This document shows positions 32,846 to 41,367 of a stretch of 64,000 nucleotides of DNA, in pieces (the first letter of the stretch is position 1; the number at the start of each line of letters is the position of its first letter). The translations under genes were made by a program, and so were the position numbers. This DNA comes from Acinetobacter modestus (GTDB lineage: Bacteria; Pseudomonadota; Gammaproteobacteria; Pseudomonadales; Moraxellaceae): assembly GCF_014636095.1 (NCBI RefSeq), contig NZ_BMDV01000002.1, forward strand, positions 525,079-589,078, given 5' to 3'. Under the pieces are notes generated by a model. It was not told the origin of the DNA and searched no databases. It saw nothing but the letters and a program-made list of their open reading frames with translations.

Positions 32846-35068
32846 ATGTCTAATTCAGCAAGTGGCTTACAGTATGATGAACTTGGGTTTCTTATTGGCC
32901 TGAAGCAAACAGGAAAAGACGTATCCAAAATTGATAAAAACGTGGAAGTAATCCGCGATATTTTAATTGGTTTGCACAAAGATATTGAGAACCAATATTC
33001 GCGACAAGAGAACCAACCAAAACCAAAATTAAGCGCGTTAGAACAAGCACTCATTGATGCCCAGATTAAACCAGCTGATTTTTCTGATCTAATCCGCGAA
33101 CAGGCAAATCCTTTAGTTCAATCTTCACTAGCTTTAGATCGAGTTGCTAAGTCTATTGAGGACTTAATAGCTGAATCAACTAAAACCGAAGATAGCAAAC
33201 CACAGCCTAAAGCAAAGCCTAAACGCCGTGCGATTGAAATCAATAGCACTGAGGACGTTATAAGAGAATTTGGCAATACTGGTGAACGTCGACGTGATGC
33301 TAATGGGCGTTTCATAGGAGCTAATTCAGAACAATCAACATTGGGTAAAGTTGCTCAAACGATTGGTACAGCGATTAAAGGTGTAATGCCTTCGAATCCC
33401 CAAGGTGTTGACCCTACACTTGACGCAATTAATGAAGTTGCGACTGTACTATCACCAGTAAAGCGAGCTGCTGGATTTATGCTACGTCCGCTTACTGGTT
33501 GGATGAAGTCACGCAAACGCAATGAACCCTTGCCTAAAGAACAAAGTGACCATAACCGTAAACAAGTAAAGTTACTTCAGCGAATTGCTGATAATTTGCA
33601 ATCTAGGGGCGGTCTACTAGGTGGATTAGGAAAGCTACTTGGTGCTGGTGGAGGTTTACTGGGGGGCCTTTTGGGTGGTCTACTTGGCAAGGGTAAAGGT
33701 TTAGGTAAAGGTCTAGCTAAAATCCTCAAATTTGGTAAAGGTTTACCTGTAATTGGTGCATTACTCACTGCTATGTCATTTAGTGATTGGGGTACTAAAT
33801 CAACTAAAGAAAAGGGCGGTACTGTAGGTTCGGCTGTCGGTGGAGTTGCTGGTGGTGCGATAGGAAGTATCTTTGGTCCCGTTGGAACAATTGCAGGGGC
33901 TGCAATAGGTTCATGGGTGGGTGAGAAGCTAGGTGGTATCGTTGCGCCGTATGTAAAAGAATGGACGGATTCTTTGATTGACGCTGATATACCGTCAATG
34001 ATTTCAAATCTTGTAAAAGTTGCTTTGAAACTTACACCTGCTGGAATGGCTAAGTCACTGTATGACTGGGGTAAAGAAAAATGGAATGAAAAATTTAATG
34101 GACAACCTAATCCAACTTACCTGTTAAGAAGCCAGTATGGTGGGAAAGGTGAAAATGGTGGGGAACCAGTTAAGTTTGGAGCTGCTGCAAATAATACAAA
34201 TAGCTCAGCTATTACGAAGATTGTGACTCCTAGAAGTGGTAGGTCAAATATAGTTGAATTAGCTGATGGTTCGGTGGTTAAGCGCACTGGTAATAGGAAC
34301 TGGAGAAATAATAATCCTGGCAATATTGAATATGGCGAATTAGCAAAAAAATATGGAGCAATAGGTTCTGATGGTAGATTCGCAATTTTTCCAGATTATG
34401 ATTCTGGTCGAAATGCAAAAGAGCATTTAATCTTTGAGAGTAACAGGGCAAAAAGTTTGTCTACTAGATTAGATTATGGGCAAGGCTTAGGATATAAAGA
34501 TAAAACTTTAAAGCAAACAATAGCTTCATATGCGCCCATTGAAGATAATAACGATACATTAAAATATCAACGGAATATATTGGCCGCGGTTGATGGACAA
34601 AATAAGAAAATGTCAGAATACTCTGCTGCGGATAGAAAAAAAATTATGGATGCAATGGAAAAAGAAGAAGGTTTTTCGATTGGGAAAACTCAGATAATCC
34701 AAAACGCAAAAGTAACACCTCAAAATAGTGTAATTTCAACCAAAAAGTCATCGCCATTAGCACATTCAGAGATTTCGAAAAATGCAGAATCAATCGTACA
34801 AAAGGCAAAAGACAATGTACCAGTATTGAATATGCAATCTTCAATTAAACCTCTAGCTGCACGCACAAACACTTGGGAAGCTAGTTATAGACCTCCAAAA
34901 GTTGATACAAATGTGCTTCCAGCAAAAGAATTTTTAACATCACCTACACCACAGGAGGTTATTGTTACCAATCAAAATAGTGGTAATATCAATCAAAATG
35001 TGAGCAATAGAATGTTAGCTCATGCGATTACAGGTGGACTTGGGATGGGGGATAAATGGAACGGTTAA
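32846..35068 (+). CDS. Tape measure-like protein with peptidoglycan-hydrolase domain
   Basis: The longest gene in the late region (740 residues). Features are a charged N-terminal part, a Gly/Leu-rich hydrophobic stretch (about 252-300) and further membrane-seeking segments (330-370). A domain near 480-560 (NWRNNNPGNIEYG, then GRFAIFPDYDSGRNA) matches muramidase/transglycosylase domains carried by phage virion proteins. These are the parts expected of a tape measure that enters the envelope during DNA injection. It overlaps the next start by 13 bases. The tape-measure role is inferred; the hydrolase-like block is visible. Confidence 0.65.
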   Translation: MSNSASGLQYDELGFLIGLKQTGKDVSKIDKNVEVIRDILIGLHKDIENQYSRQENQPKPKLSALEQALIDAQIKPADFSDLIREQANPLVQSSLALDRVAKSIEDLIAESTKTEDSKPQPKAKPKRRAIEINSTEDVIREFGNTGERRRDANGRFIGANSEQSTLGKVAQTIGTAIKGVMPSNPQGVDPTLDAINEVATVLSPVKRAAGFMLRPLTGWMKSRKRNEPLPKEQSDHNRKQVKLLQRIADNLQSRGGLLGGLGKLLGAGGGLLGGLLGGLLGKGKGLGKGLAKILKFGKGLPVIGALLTAMSFSDWGTKSTKEKGGTVGSAVGGVAGGAIGSIFGPVGTIAGAAIGSWVGEKLGGIVAPYVKEWTDSLIDADIPSMISNLVKVALKLTPAGMAKSLYDWGKEKWNEKFNGQPNPTYLLRSQYGGKGENGGEPVKFGAAANNTNSSAITKIVTPRSGRSNIVELADGSVVKRTGNRNWRNNNPGNIEYGELAKKYGAIGSDGRFAIFPDYDSGRNAKEHLIFESNRAKSLSTRLDYGQGLGYKDKTLKQTIASYAPIEDNNDTLKYQRNILAAVDGQNKKMSEYSAADRKKIMDAMEKEEGFSIGKTQIIQNAKVTPQNSVISTKKSSPLAHSEISKNAESIVQKAKDNVPVLNMQSSIKPLAARTNTWEASYRPPKVDTNVLPAKEFLTSPTPQEVIVTNQNSGNINQNVSNRMLAHAITGGLGMGDKWNG

Positions 35069-35424
35069 TTTTAATAACTTTATCACTACTTTTTTATAGT
35101 ACGGCTCAAGCCCAATATTTCAGCTTAAGTGGTGTGATTAAAGAACAAATTGCACCACCTGAGCTAACTATTGACGAAAAACCACATAAATATTTGGGAT
35201 TAGTTTTGGATAAACCAATCCCTATGAACGTATACAGTGAGGATACTGATGAAAAAAAACTATTTAAAAATGTGACAATAGTTCAAGTCGGATGGAAAGG
35301 AGATCTAATAAAGTTTAAAGGTAAGAAAGTAAATCTTTTATCACAAAACTGTATTAATTCACAAAGTGCACATATCTATACTGATGTTATGTGCGAAATT
35401 GAAAAAATTAATGTGATTAAATAA
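35056..35424 (+). CDS. Small exported protein (DUF4431-like)
   Basis: A 122-residue protein with a Sec signal (MERLILITLSLLFYSTAQA) and a beta-rich mature part (FSLSGVIKEQIAPPELTID, VQVGWKGDLIKFKGK) with two Cys that may bridge. It resembles short secreted proteins of the DUF4431 type. It starts inside the tape measure end. Being exported, it is more likely a moron affecting the envelope than a virion part. Confidence 0.45.
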   Translation: MERLILITLSLLFYSTAQAQYFSLSGVIKEQIAPPELTIDEKPHKYLGLVLDKPIPMNVYSEDTDEKKLFKNVTIVQVGWKGDLIKFKGKKVNLLSQNCINSQSAHIYTDVMCEIEKINVIK

Positions 35425-35463
35425 AATAATATTTGACTTAAATTACATGGCTTTCTATGTAGT

Positions 35464-36639
35464 TTAAGTCAGCAATTGAATCTGTGAATCAAGATTTATA
35501 AATTGATTAAAAAAATCTTCATCTATTACTAAAGTCGCTTTTGTCTGTTGTACTTTTACACCTAATTTCGTTTCAATCATTCTTGCAACTATGTCCTCTC
35601 CATCAATCAAAATAATATTTTGATTTTTAAGATTTCTAGAGTATTTAATAGCTGCATTAGAAAACTTAGAAGTGGTCATAAATATTCCATTATTTGCATT
35701 ATTACCTACCATTGCACCAACAAATGATTGAACGTCTGGACTTCCGATTGAAGTTTGATCATAACGTTTACACTGAATAAAGTGTTGTTCAAAACCTCCT
35801 ATAGCTCTTCTTATTTTTACAATACCATCGACACCACCATCACCTACTTTACCATTATGAGTAATCATATCTTTAATTTCATCAAATTCAGTTTTAGCGA
35901 TACTAGCAATAAGATGCAAAGAGAATAATTCAAATTGAAATGGTGTGAGAGATTTTAATTTTACTAATAGTTCTTCATTTAATGTTTTTTTCGATTCTTC
36001 CAGTAAATTAACCAACTTCCTAATTTCTATCGCAATGCTAATTTTATCAATTGGGCTCAAATCACCTGAGTTAAACTGAGAGATTTTCGAAAATCTATCA
36101 TAATTAGTTAAATTAAATGTAAGTCGATTATGAAGTTCACTAATAAAATCATTCAGTAAAGGATCACCTGATTTTCCATATAGTACAGTATTCAAGCTTT
36201 CTTCAAGCTCTAAATATTGTCCAATTTGGATTTCACGGCTATGAAAATTGAATTGATTGCAAGAATAATAAGAACTAAAAAAAACTATGAAATTATGATA
36301 ATTTTTTAAAGCTTTTAGTCGTTGAAACGTTATCTCTTCTTGCAGTAAAAAGTTGATTTCTTCTATATTAGGTACGCGTCCACCACTTTCAGTAAAAGTA
36401 AATAGTTTTAAATACAGCATCCATTGATAACAAATTTCGTGAACAGCAGTAGGAATGTTATATATTTTTTTGCTAAATTTTGGCGGTTTTCCTTTTTTAA
36501 TTTCAACTTTACTAAAGGAACCAAGTTTCTCGACAATCTCTTCTAAAAAATAATATTCATTGTTATTGATGCTCAGAGTCTTTTTTAAAGCAATTGAGAA
36601 CAATTCTGAGAAACTAGGTAAAGTCACGCTTCTATCCAA
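35464..36639 (-). CDS. Mrr-family restriction endonuclease (moron)
   Basis: A 391-residue protein. The C-terminal Mrr catalytic domain (about residues 230-370) begins TPFQFELFSLHLIA and shows GDGGVDG with Asp271, then QCKRY (Gln289, Lys291), the D...QxK signature of Mrr-type PD-(D/E)XK nucleases. The N-terminal 200 residues are helical and unrecognised and may sense DNA or a partner. The gene runs against the late genes, has lower GC content than its neighbours and no late-promoter motif. It is probably a defence gene carried by the prophage. Confidence 0.8.
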   Translation of the reverse strand: MDRSVTLPSFSELFSIALKKTLSINNNEYYFLEEIVEKLGSFSKVEIKKGKPPKFSKKIYNIPTAVHEICYQWMLYLKLFTFTESGGRVPNIEEINFLLQEEITFQRLKALKNYHNFIVFFSSYYSCNQFNFHSREIQIGQYLELEESLNTVLYGKSGDPLLNDFISELHNRLTFNLTNYDRFSKISQFNSGDLSPIDKISIAIEIRKLVNLLEESKKTLNEELLVKLKSLTPFQFELFSLHLIASIAKTEFDEIKDMITHNGKVGDGGVDGIVKIRRAIGGFEQHFIQCKRYDQTSIGSPDVQSFVGAMVGNNANNGIFMTTSKFSNAAIKYSRNLKNQNIILIDGEDIVARMIETKLGVKVQQTKATLVIDEDFFNQFINLDSQIQLLT

Positions 36640-36819
36640 ATTTTATATTAAAAAATTGATTATAATTCGATCTATGAAGTAGTACCATATTGATGTCTTA
36701 TTTATCAGCCTATTTTTTCTTATAAGAAAGATATCTTGTTTATAGAATTTGAATGTTTAGCAATTCGATGAAAAGCAAAGCCTCTAAAAAGTAATGATAT
36801 AAAATGAAACACTAAGTTG

Positions 36820-36861
36820 TTGGAACTTCTAAATTAACAGTTTTTGATATTAAGTGAGAAT
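36820..36861 (+). promoter_or_regulatory. Late promoter element 2
   Basis: TTGGAAC at 36820, GAGAAT at 36856, start codon at 36891, 71 bases from the first T. Confidence 0.55.
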
Positions 36862-36887
36862 AGCTCTATATTTTATAGGGCTATTCT
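36857..36887 (+). promoter_or_regulatory. Stem-loop before the DarA/JAB-like gene
   Basis: AGAATAGCTCTATA pairs with TATAGGGCTATTCT (one G-U) around a TTT loop. The 5' arm covers the -10-like box and the 3' arm holds AGGG, 10 bases before ATG 36891. It has no T run, so translational control is more likely than termination. Confidence 0.6.
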
Positions 36888-36890
36888 TAT

Positions 36891-38117
36891 ATGGGTACTT
36901 TAAACTTAACGGCAGTCACACCTGATACGCCGTATATCAAAAAAATCAAATCAGCTTTGGAAAAGGCAACAGGTCAAAGCATTCCACTGGTTGAAATTAA
37001 AAAGGTTCAGCGTAAAGGTGGTGTAAGCGTTGTACCTATCTTTTTCGTCTTTGCTGGTGGACAAGAGCTAACACTATTTGCTCGTGCAAGTGCAGATGTC
37101 TTCAAATCTGAATTGAACGGAAAAGAGATCGTTTTACCAGGTGATTTCAGTGACGATTACCAACAGACTTTTGATAACGCCGTTTCTGGAATGGCTAAGT
37201 TGATTCGTGAATCACAAGCCAAAGTTGAGCAACTAAACCAAAAAGAAAAGGTCAAATTGCCACCACGAAAAAATCGTAGTATCCAGCAGCAAATCAGTGA
37301 TAAGCGCGAAGAAGAAACACAACTTGATCAAGAGTTATCTAATCTGACAGCACAGCGTGATCAATTACTTGAGCAATTGAAGCAGGCAAAAGCACAAAAG
37401 GAGGGTGGTGAAGCCACTCAGGGAAAGCAGATAGCTGAGGGAAAATCCTCAGCTTTTGATTCAGTCGATTGGGATGAAGAACAGCACCCTAGAGATGAAA
37501 ATGGGAAATTTAGTGTAAGATCAAGCCATTCTAAATCTTTGGATGCTTCTGTGACTGAAAAGCATTTTAAACAGCCAAGTGAAACCTTTAGCATTTATGA
37601 CGCTGGTGTGCCATTAATGGAGCCTGATACTTCAACACCACTGAAAAAAGCAATTATTGATGTGGAAAATGGGATTAGAAATAATGAATTAGAAACAGGC
37701 GCTGCTTTCAATTCAGATGGTGTGATTTTGTTTAAAAGACAAGGATTGCCTGATCAGGTTACTTTAACTGATCATGAGTTAAGTTTATTGAATAATGCAG
37801 TTTTTAGTCACAATCACCCTAAAGGCATGCCTTTTTCTATTGCTGATATTCGTATGGCGATTACATATAACATCAAGGAAATACGCGCGGTAACACCATA
37901 TTTGAGATATTCCATGTATCCTAAGAATCAATGGTGTAGTAAAGCTGCATTAATTGCTACAATTAATGATGTGAGTTTAGATGCTAATAAATTTGTAAAT
38001 GAACAAGTACGGCTAGGCGAAATCAATCCTCAATTTGCAGAAGCAGAATATTTGCACTATATTTGGGTTAAGGTGGCTGATCGCCTAAACTTGAATTATG
38101 GGAGAGAGCGATCATGA
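36891..38117 (+). CDS. Fusion of a DarA-N-like domain with a JAB/MPN-like domain
   Basis: A 408-residue virion-region protein. Residues 15-125 resemble the N-terminal domain of P1 DarA/DdrA (VVPIFFVFAGGQELTLFARA, LPGDFSDDYQQTF). A coiled coil follows (132-170), then HPRDENGKFS (199-208), a short block common in phage head proteins. The C-terminal part has His307-x-His309 with Ser316 and Asp319 (SHNHPKGMPFSIAD) and Glu268 upstream, close to the JAMM metalloprotease signature, with one residue fewer between His and Ser. It may be injected with DNA or process head proteins. Confidence 0.5.
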   Translation: MGTLNLTAVTPDTPYIKKIKSALEKATGQSIPLVEIKKVQRKGGVSVVPIFFVFAGGQELTLFARASADVFKSELNGKEIVLPGDFSDDYQQTFDNAVSGMAKLIRESQAKVEQLNQKEKVKLPPRKNRSIQQQISDKREEETQLDQELSNLTAQRDQLLEQLKQAKAQKEGGEATQGKQIAEGKSSAFDSVDWDEEQHPRDENGKFSVRSSHSKSLDASVTEKHFKQPSETFSIYDAGVPLMEPDTSTPLKKAIIDVENGIRNNELETGAAFNSDGVILFKRQGLPDQVTLTDHELSLLNNAVFSHNHPKGMPFSIADIRMAITYNIKEIRAVTPYLRYSMYPKNQWCSKAALIATINDVSLDANKFVNEQVRLGEINPQFAEAEYLHYIWVKVADRLNLNYGRERS

Positions 38118-38397
38118 TGACTCATGAACAAATTGAAAAACTCTATGAACAACGCAATCAGGAGTTAAAAAAACAGGGTTTTGCTGCTGAGTTTGATGGG
38201 CCTGTATCAGAAGCAATTCAAGAAGATTTACTTTCAGATTTTCGCAAGGACTTAGCCAAAACACTTGCAAGTATGCTAAGTGAGGGTGTTAGTTTGGGAA
38301 AGCCTGTCCAACGGTAAAAGTTCTAACCAAGTCAGAGATCGAATCATTGCGTCAAAACAAACGTGAAGCTCATGCAATTATGATGCAACTTAACTAA
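38114..38397 (+). pseudogene. Small gene frameshifted near its 3' end
   Basis: The first frame gives 67 residues (MMTHEQIEKLYEQRNQELKK and on) and stops at 38317 after KPVQR. Directly behind, another frame continues with VKVLTKSEIESLRQNKREAH to TAA 38397. Insertion of one base near 38311 (CAACGG to CAACCGG) would give one protein of about 93 residues. A real short product, decay or a sequencing slip are all possible. ATG 38114 overlaps the previous stop and has GGGAGAG upstream. Confidence 0.4.
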
Positions 38398-38423
38398 CAA
38401 AAAATTAAACTAATTCTTTCAAA

Positions 38424-38450
38424 AAAAGGCTACTTCGGTAGTCTTTTTTA
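38424..38450 (+). terminator. Terminator with TTCG loop
   Basis: GGCTAC and GTAGTC arms (one G-U) around TTCG are followed by six T. It ends one base before the next late-promoter element. Confidence 0.75.
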
Positions 38451-38487
38451 TTGGAACAAGAATAAAAATTAGTAGCTCTGAAGCAAT
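38451..38487 (+). promoter_or_regulatory. Late promoter element 3
   Basis: TTGGAAC at 38451 and AGCAAT at 38482, start codon at 38517. Both distances are 5 bases shorter than in most copies, so the -10-like box to ATG spacing is kept. Confidence 0.5.
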
Positions 38488-38510
38488 AACCTAAACATAA
38501 AGCTTTGGAG
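38476..38510 (+). promoter_or_regulatory. Stem-loop covering the ribosome site of 38517
   Basis: CTCTGAAGC pairs with GCTTTGGAG (two G-U). The 3' arm contains GGAG, the ribosome site, and the 5' arm overlaps the -10-like box. Confidence 0.45.
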
Positions 38511-38516
38511 TCAGCC

Positions 38517-38882
38517 ATGTATCTTAATTATCAATCTGTGATTGTCGATATTTTCATTATTACTTCATTCATTTTGCACGTATTTCTAGCATTTGGCAGC
38601 ATTAAAACAATGTCTGGACCTTTATCAGCTTTGTTAAATAAGGGTGTTACGGATGTAATTTTTAAGAAAGTAAAACGATTGATTTTTGGTTTGTCATTTC
38701 TCTGTTTTTGTCTTTCTTGTCTTGTTACTTGGCGAAGCTATGAATTGCTTTTATTCCTGAATGTGAATGGCTATGGACTTTATATTCTTTTAAGCACTTT
38801 TTTACTCTATAGCTTTGCAATTTTAGCAGCATTCACTTTCTGTAAATTGTTGTTGATGACAGCACAAAGGTCAGGCTTATGA
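38517..38882 (+). CDS. Small membrane protein, holin candidate
   Basis: A 121-residue protein with three strong membrane helices (about residues 5-27, 52-72 and 82-110). No other lysis gene is visible in the large prophage, so this is the best holin candidate by topology, although an endolysin is not adjacent. ATG 38517 has GGAG 6 bases upstream; TTG 38505 is inside that site. It overlaps the next gene by 4 bases (ATGA), which ties it to the baseplate genes. Confidence 0.45.
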   Translation: MYLNYQSVIVDIFIITSFILHVFLAFGSIKTMSGPLSALLNKGVTDVIFKKVKRLIFGLSFLCFCLSCLVTWRSYELLLFLNVNGYGLYILLSTFLLYSFAILAAFTFCKLLLMTAQRSGL

Positions 38883-39217
38883 TCGATTACAACAAAATCT
38901 TAGCAATGATTGCGCATTGGTTAGAGTCAGAGATCAATGGATATATTGGTTCAGATTATGGCCCAGACTTTAATAGCTTATTTTTAGCACCACTCAGCGC
39001 ACCAGTCGCCAATACCTTTATTCAAAAAATGAAAAACGATATTCCAATCCTAAAACAGTTAAGCGCAGATCAATTTCAGATGTGGGCACAAGACGAAGGT
39101 TTTGAGACCAAAATTATCTATTTAAGAATTGGTCAACAGATCGTAATTAATTTAAATGAAGTGCGCGAGAAGCAATTAGCGCGAAATGGAGAAACCTTCG
39201 ATGTTGACGCAAGCTGA
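38879..39217 (+). CDS. Probable baseplate-associated protein, 112 aa
   Basis: A 112-residue soluble protein directly upstream of baseplate J and overlapping it by 17 bases. It has the alternating helix/strand pattern of small baseplate subunits (LESEINGYIGSDYGPDF, IIYLRIGQQIVINLNE). It is not clearly gp25/W-like, since no lysozyme-like EPR motif is visible. The role is inferred from position only. Confidence 0.45.
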   Translation: MIDYNKILAMIAHWLESEINGYIGSDYGPDFNSLFLAPLSAPVANTFIQKMKNDIPILKQLSADQFQMWAQDEGFETKIIYLRIGQQIVINLNEVREKQLARNGETFDVDAS

Positions 39218-40643
39218 TTTTGAAGCACGATTGATTGCCAATATAGATGATTTTGAAATACTGGAACGGTATAACGCACAAGATCCAATCGTCCTAAAGT
39301 TCTTACGCTCTTTAGGTGCATATCTAGCATTATTCGGTCAAGAATTTGAAATCTCAGAACTTGAACCATTTGTAAAAACTCGTGATCGTTCAGTTATAGC
39401 GGATGCGACGAATAAGGGTATTCTACCTATTGGGATGCCAACACAGCATATTTTGGAGGTTATCAATCGATCAGCGAATAGTATTACACTCAGCCAAGGA
39501 CGATTAATTGAGGACAATAGTGGTGGGCGGTATTGGAGATTATTACAACCAGTCACAGTTCAAGCTGGGTCTACTGGGGAAGTAACAGTAGAACAAAGTG
39601 AATACAGAGAAGTGCAATACACCGTCGCAAATTCAGAGACTTTTCATCGTGTCGAACTAAAGTTGCAAGATGATCTGGCATTAGCTGGATTGACTGTTCG
39701 TGATAATACAAATCAGAACTATATTCAAAAAAAACGTTGGATGAATGTAGCACCTTTGGAATATGCATTTAATCTTACAACGGACAGCCTACGCCGTATA
39801 TTTATTGAGTTTGGGGATGATGACAGAGCAGGTCGAACAGCTGCAGCAAACCAGACGTTTACTTTTGGTATTCTTGAGACCTATGGTGACGTTGACGTTT
39901 CAAGGCTAAAAGATGCCTCCTTAGCTGAGGTTTTAACTTTAGATGAAACTAAAGTATCAGTACGTTTTAAACAAGGAGCTGTAGTTCGGCAAGGTGCAGA
40001 CCCACTTAATATTTCACAGTTAAAAGTGCTTTCGACATATCCTGCACTCTATGATGAAAATGCAGTTTTCTTAGGTAATTTTGATTACTTAGTACGGCAA
40101 AAGTATATGGCCCGATGCCACTATATCGCCGTATGGAATGAGAACGAACAGAATCGATATTACGGTGTTACTTACCAAGATATTAACCATTTACATATCG
40201 CCATAGTTGCAAAGAATAATTTAGAGCAAGCAAGCTTAGAGCAAGAAATCATTCAATATATTGGTCAACTTGATAGTCTTTATAAAGAGAGAGTACGTGT
40301 TCATATCGTGGAAGAAAAACCATTTATTATCACTCTTAATGGCCGTTTAGCTTCTGTACATGACTTAGATGGAGTGAAAAGCCAGATTAAAGGGTTATTG
40401 ATTGAACGCTATGGTCGGACGCAATTAAGATCAAATCGTTGGTTAATGAATGGCTTTAATACACAAGAAATTTCTACACAACTCAGAAAAAATATTGTCG
40501 CCTTTCAAGATAACATTAGTGATTTCTCTGTAAATGTTCCAAAGATTTTGAATAAACCACATGAATGGGTCTTTGTTACTAATGAGAGTATTACACTTAA
40601 TATTGAGCGAACAGCAGAGACAGGTGAAGCATGGTTCCTGTAA
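39201..40643 (+). CDS. Baseplate protein J (gp6-like)
   Basis: A 480-residue baseplate wedge protein. MLTQADFEARLIANIDDFEIL and the early block LGAYLALFGQEFEISELEPF match the N-terminal part of J proteins, and the VKTRDRSVIADATNKGILP segment is typical. The C-terminus holds KSQIKGLLIERYGRTQLRSN. J proteins form the ring that connects tail tube and fibres in contractile tails, which marks the phage as a myovirus. ATG 39201 is chosen for GGAGA 8 bases upstream; ATG 39186 is also possible. Confidence 0.75.
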   Translation: MLTQADFEARLIANIDDFEILERYNAQDPIVLKFLRSLGAYLALFGQEFEISELEPFVKTRDRSVIADATNKGILPIGMPTQHILEVINRSANSITLSQGRLIEDNSGGRYWRLLQPVTVQAGSTGEVTVEQSEYREVQYTVANSETFHRVELKLQDDLALAGLTVRDNTNQNYIQKKRWMNVAPLEYAFNLTTDSLRRIFIEFGDDDRAGRTAAANQTFTFGILETYGDVDVSRLKDASLAEVLTLDETKVSVRFKQGAVVRQGADPLNISQLKVLSTYPALYDENAVFLGNFDYLVRQKYMARCHYIAVWNENEQNRYYGVTYQDINHLHIAIVAKNNLEQASLEQEIIQYIGQLDSLYKERVRVHIVEEKPFIITLNGRLASVHDLDGVKSQIKGLLIERYGRTQLRSNRWLMNGFNTQEISTQLRKNIVAFQDNISDFSVNVPKILNKPHEWVFVTNESITLNIERTAETGEAWFL

Positions 40644-41266
40644 GTTTTACTCGACCAATTGATGAGCAGCCAAACAACCACACAGGCTTAGAAACAGCAA
40701 TGTCAAAGGCTTTTAAACAGGTCTTTGCAGACGTTTATCAGCAAAGATTACAGGATGTTTTGGACTATGGAGCGCCACATTTAGGCAGTCGAACGGTTGT
40801 AGATCGTTTTACAAAAAAGGACGGATTAGTAGTTTTGCGCCGTCCAATTACTTCAGATACGTTAATGCAAGTGATTTATGCGAATTGGTCAAGTTTGGCA
40901 AGTGAGCGTGGATTAGGGTTCCTTGAATTTGTATTGAGAATGATCTGGACAGATAGATGGCAAATAAAAAGAATGTGGCATCCAATTAATTTAATTAATA
41001 GCTACCCGTTGTATTTAACTGATGAAGAAAAACCTGATCATTTTCTAACTAGCCGTATTCAAATATCAATTGATGATTCAATAGAGCTTTCTGAAATTAT
41101 TGAATTGTCACCAATTTTAAGAAGATTAGTACCAGCTAATATTGTAGTAAAAGTGATTGCAACAGGATTAGAAACAGACCTAGAAAGTCATACGGACCTA
41201 AGCATAGCTGTAATTGGCAAAAGCTATTTGATTTATGATGAAAGTGATGGGATAACACAAAATTAA
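40631..41266 (+). CDS. Probable baseplate/tail protein next to J
   Basis: A 211-residue protein overlapping the J gene by 13 bases, the usual position of the P2 gpI-like protein that joins fibres to the baseplate. LDYGAPHLGSRTVVDRF and SERGLGFLEFVLRMIWTDRW are conserved-looking blocks. AGGTGAAGC precedes ATG. Function is inferred from order; the sequence alone does not name it. Confidence 0.5.
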   Translation: MVPVSFTRPIDEQPNNHTGLETAMSKAFKQVFADVYQQRLQDVLDYGAPHLGSRTVVDRFTKKDGLVVLRRPITSDTLMQVIYANWSSLASERGLGFLEFVLRMIWTDRWQIKRMWHPINLINSYPLYLTDEEKPDHFLTSRIQISIDDSIELSEIIELSPILRRLVPANIVVKVIATGLETDLESHTDLSIAVIGKSYLIYDESDGITQN

Positions 41267-41280
41267 TTGTCCATTAATAA

Positions 41281-41314
41281 TTGGAACTCAAGAAAATGAA
41301 GTTCACCTAACAAT
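41281..41314 (+). promoter_or_regulatory. Late promoter element 4
   Basis: TTGGAAC at 41281 and AACAAT at 41309. The start codon is 87 bases away, the longest spacing of the set, with a large stem-loop in between. Confidence 0.45.
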
Positions 41315-41359
41315 GTTTTTATGTATTTGTTTGATGAAACAACATAAACCATTGTTAGG
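41306..41359 (+). promoter_or_regulatory. Long stem-loop covering the ribosome site of 41368
   Basis: CCTAACAATG and CATTGTTAGG are perfect 10-base arms, with an inner TTTATG/CATAAA stem and a TGTTT/AAACA top. TAGGA, the ribosome site of ATG 41368, lies in and next to the 3' arm. Confidence 0.65.
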
Positions 41360-41367
41360 ATTTATAC

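Noticed and set aside
33577..33768. Pro-rich minus-strand ORF in the tape measure gene
   Set aside because: It mirrors the Gly/Leu repeats of the plus-strand gene; no start signal.
36640..36819. A gene in the gap between the Mrr gene and the DarA/JAB-like gene
   Set aside because: No ORF with a start signal is present; the AT-rich gap is taken as the promoter region of both genes.
39571..39768. Minus-strand ORF inside the baseplate J gene
   Set aside because: Shadow of the long plus-strand coding frame; no ribosome site.
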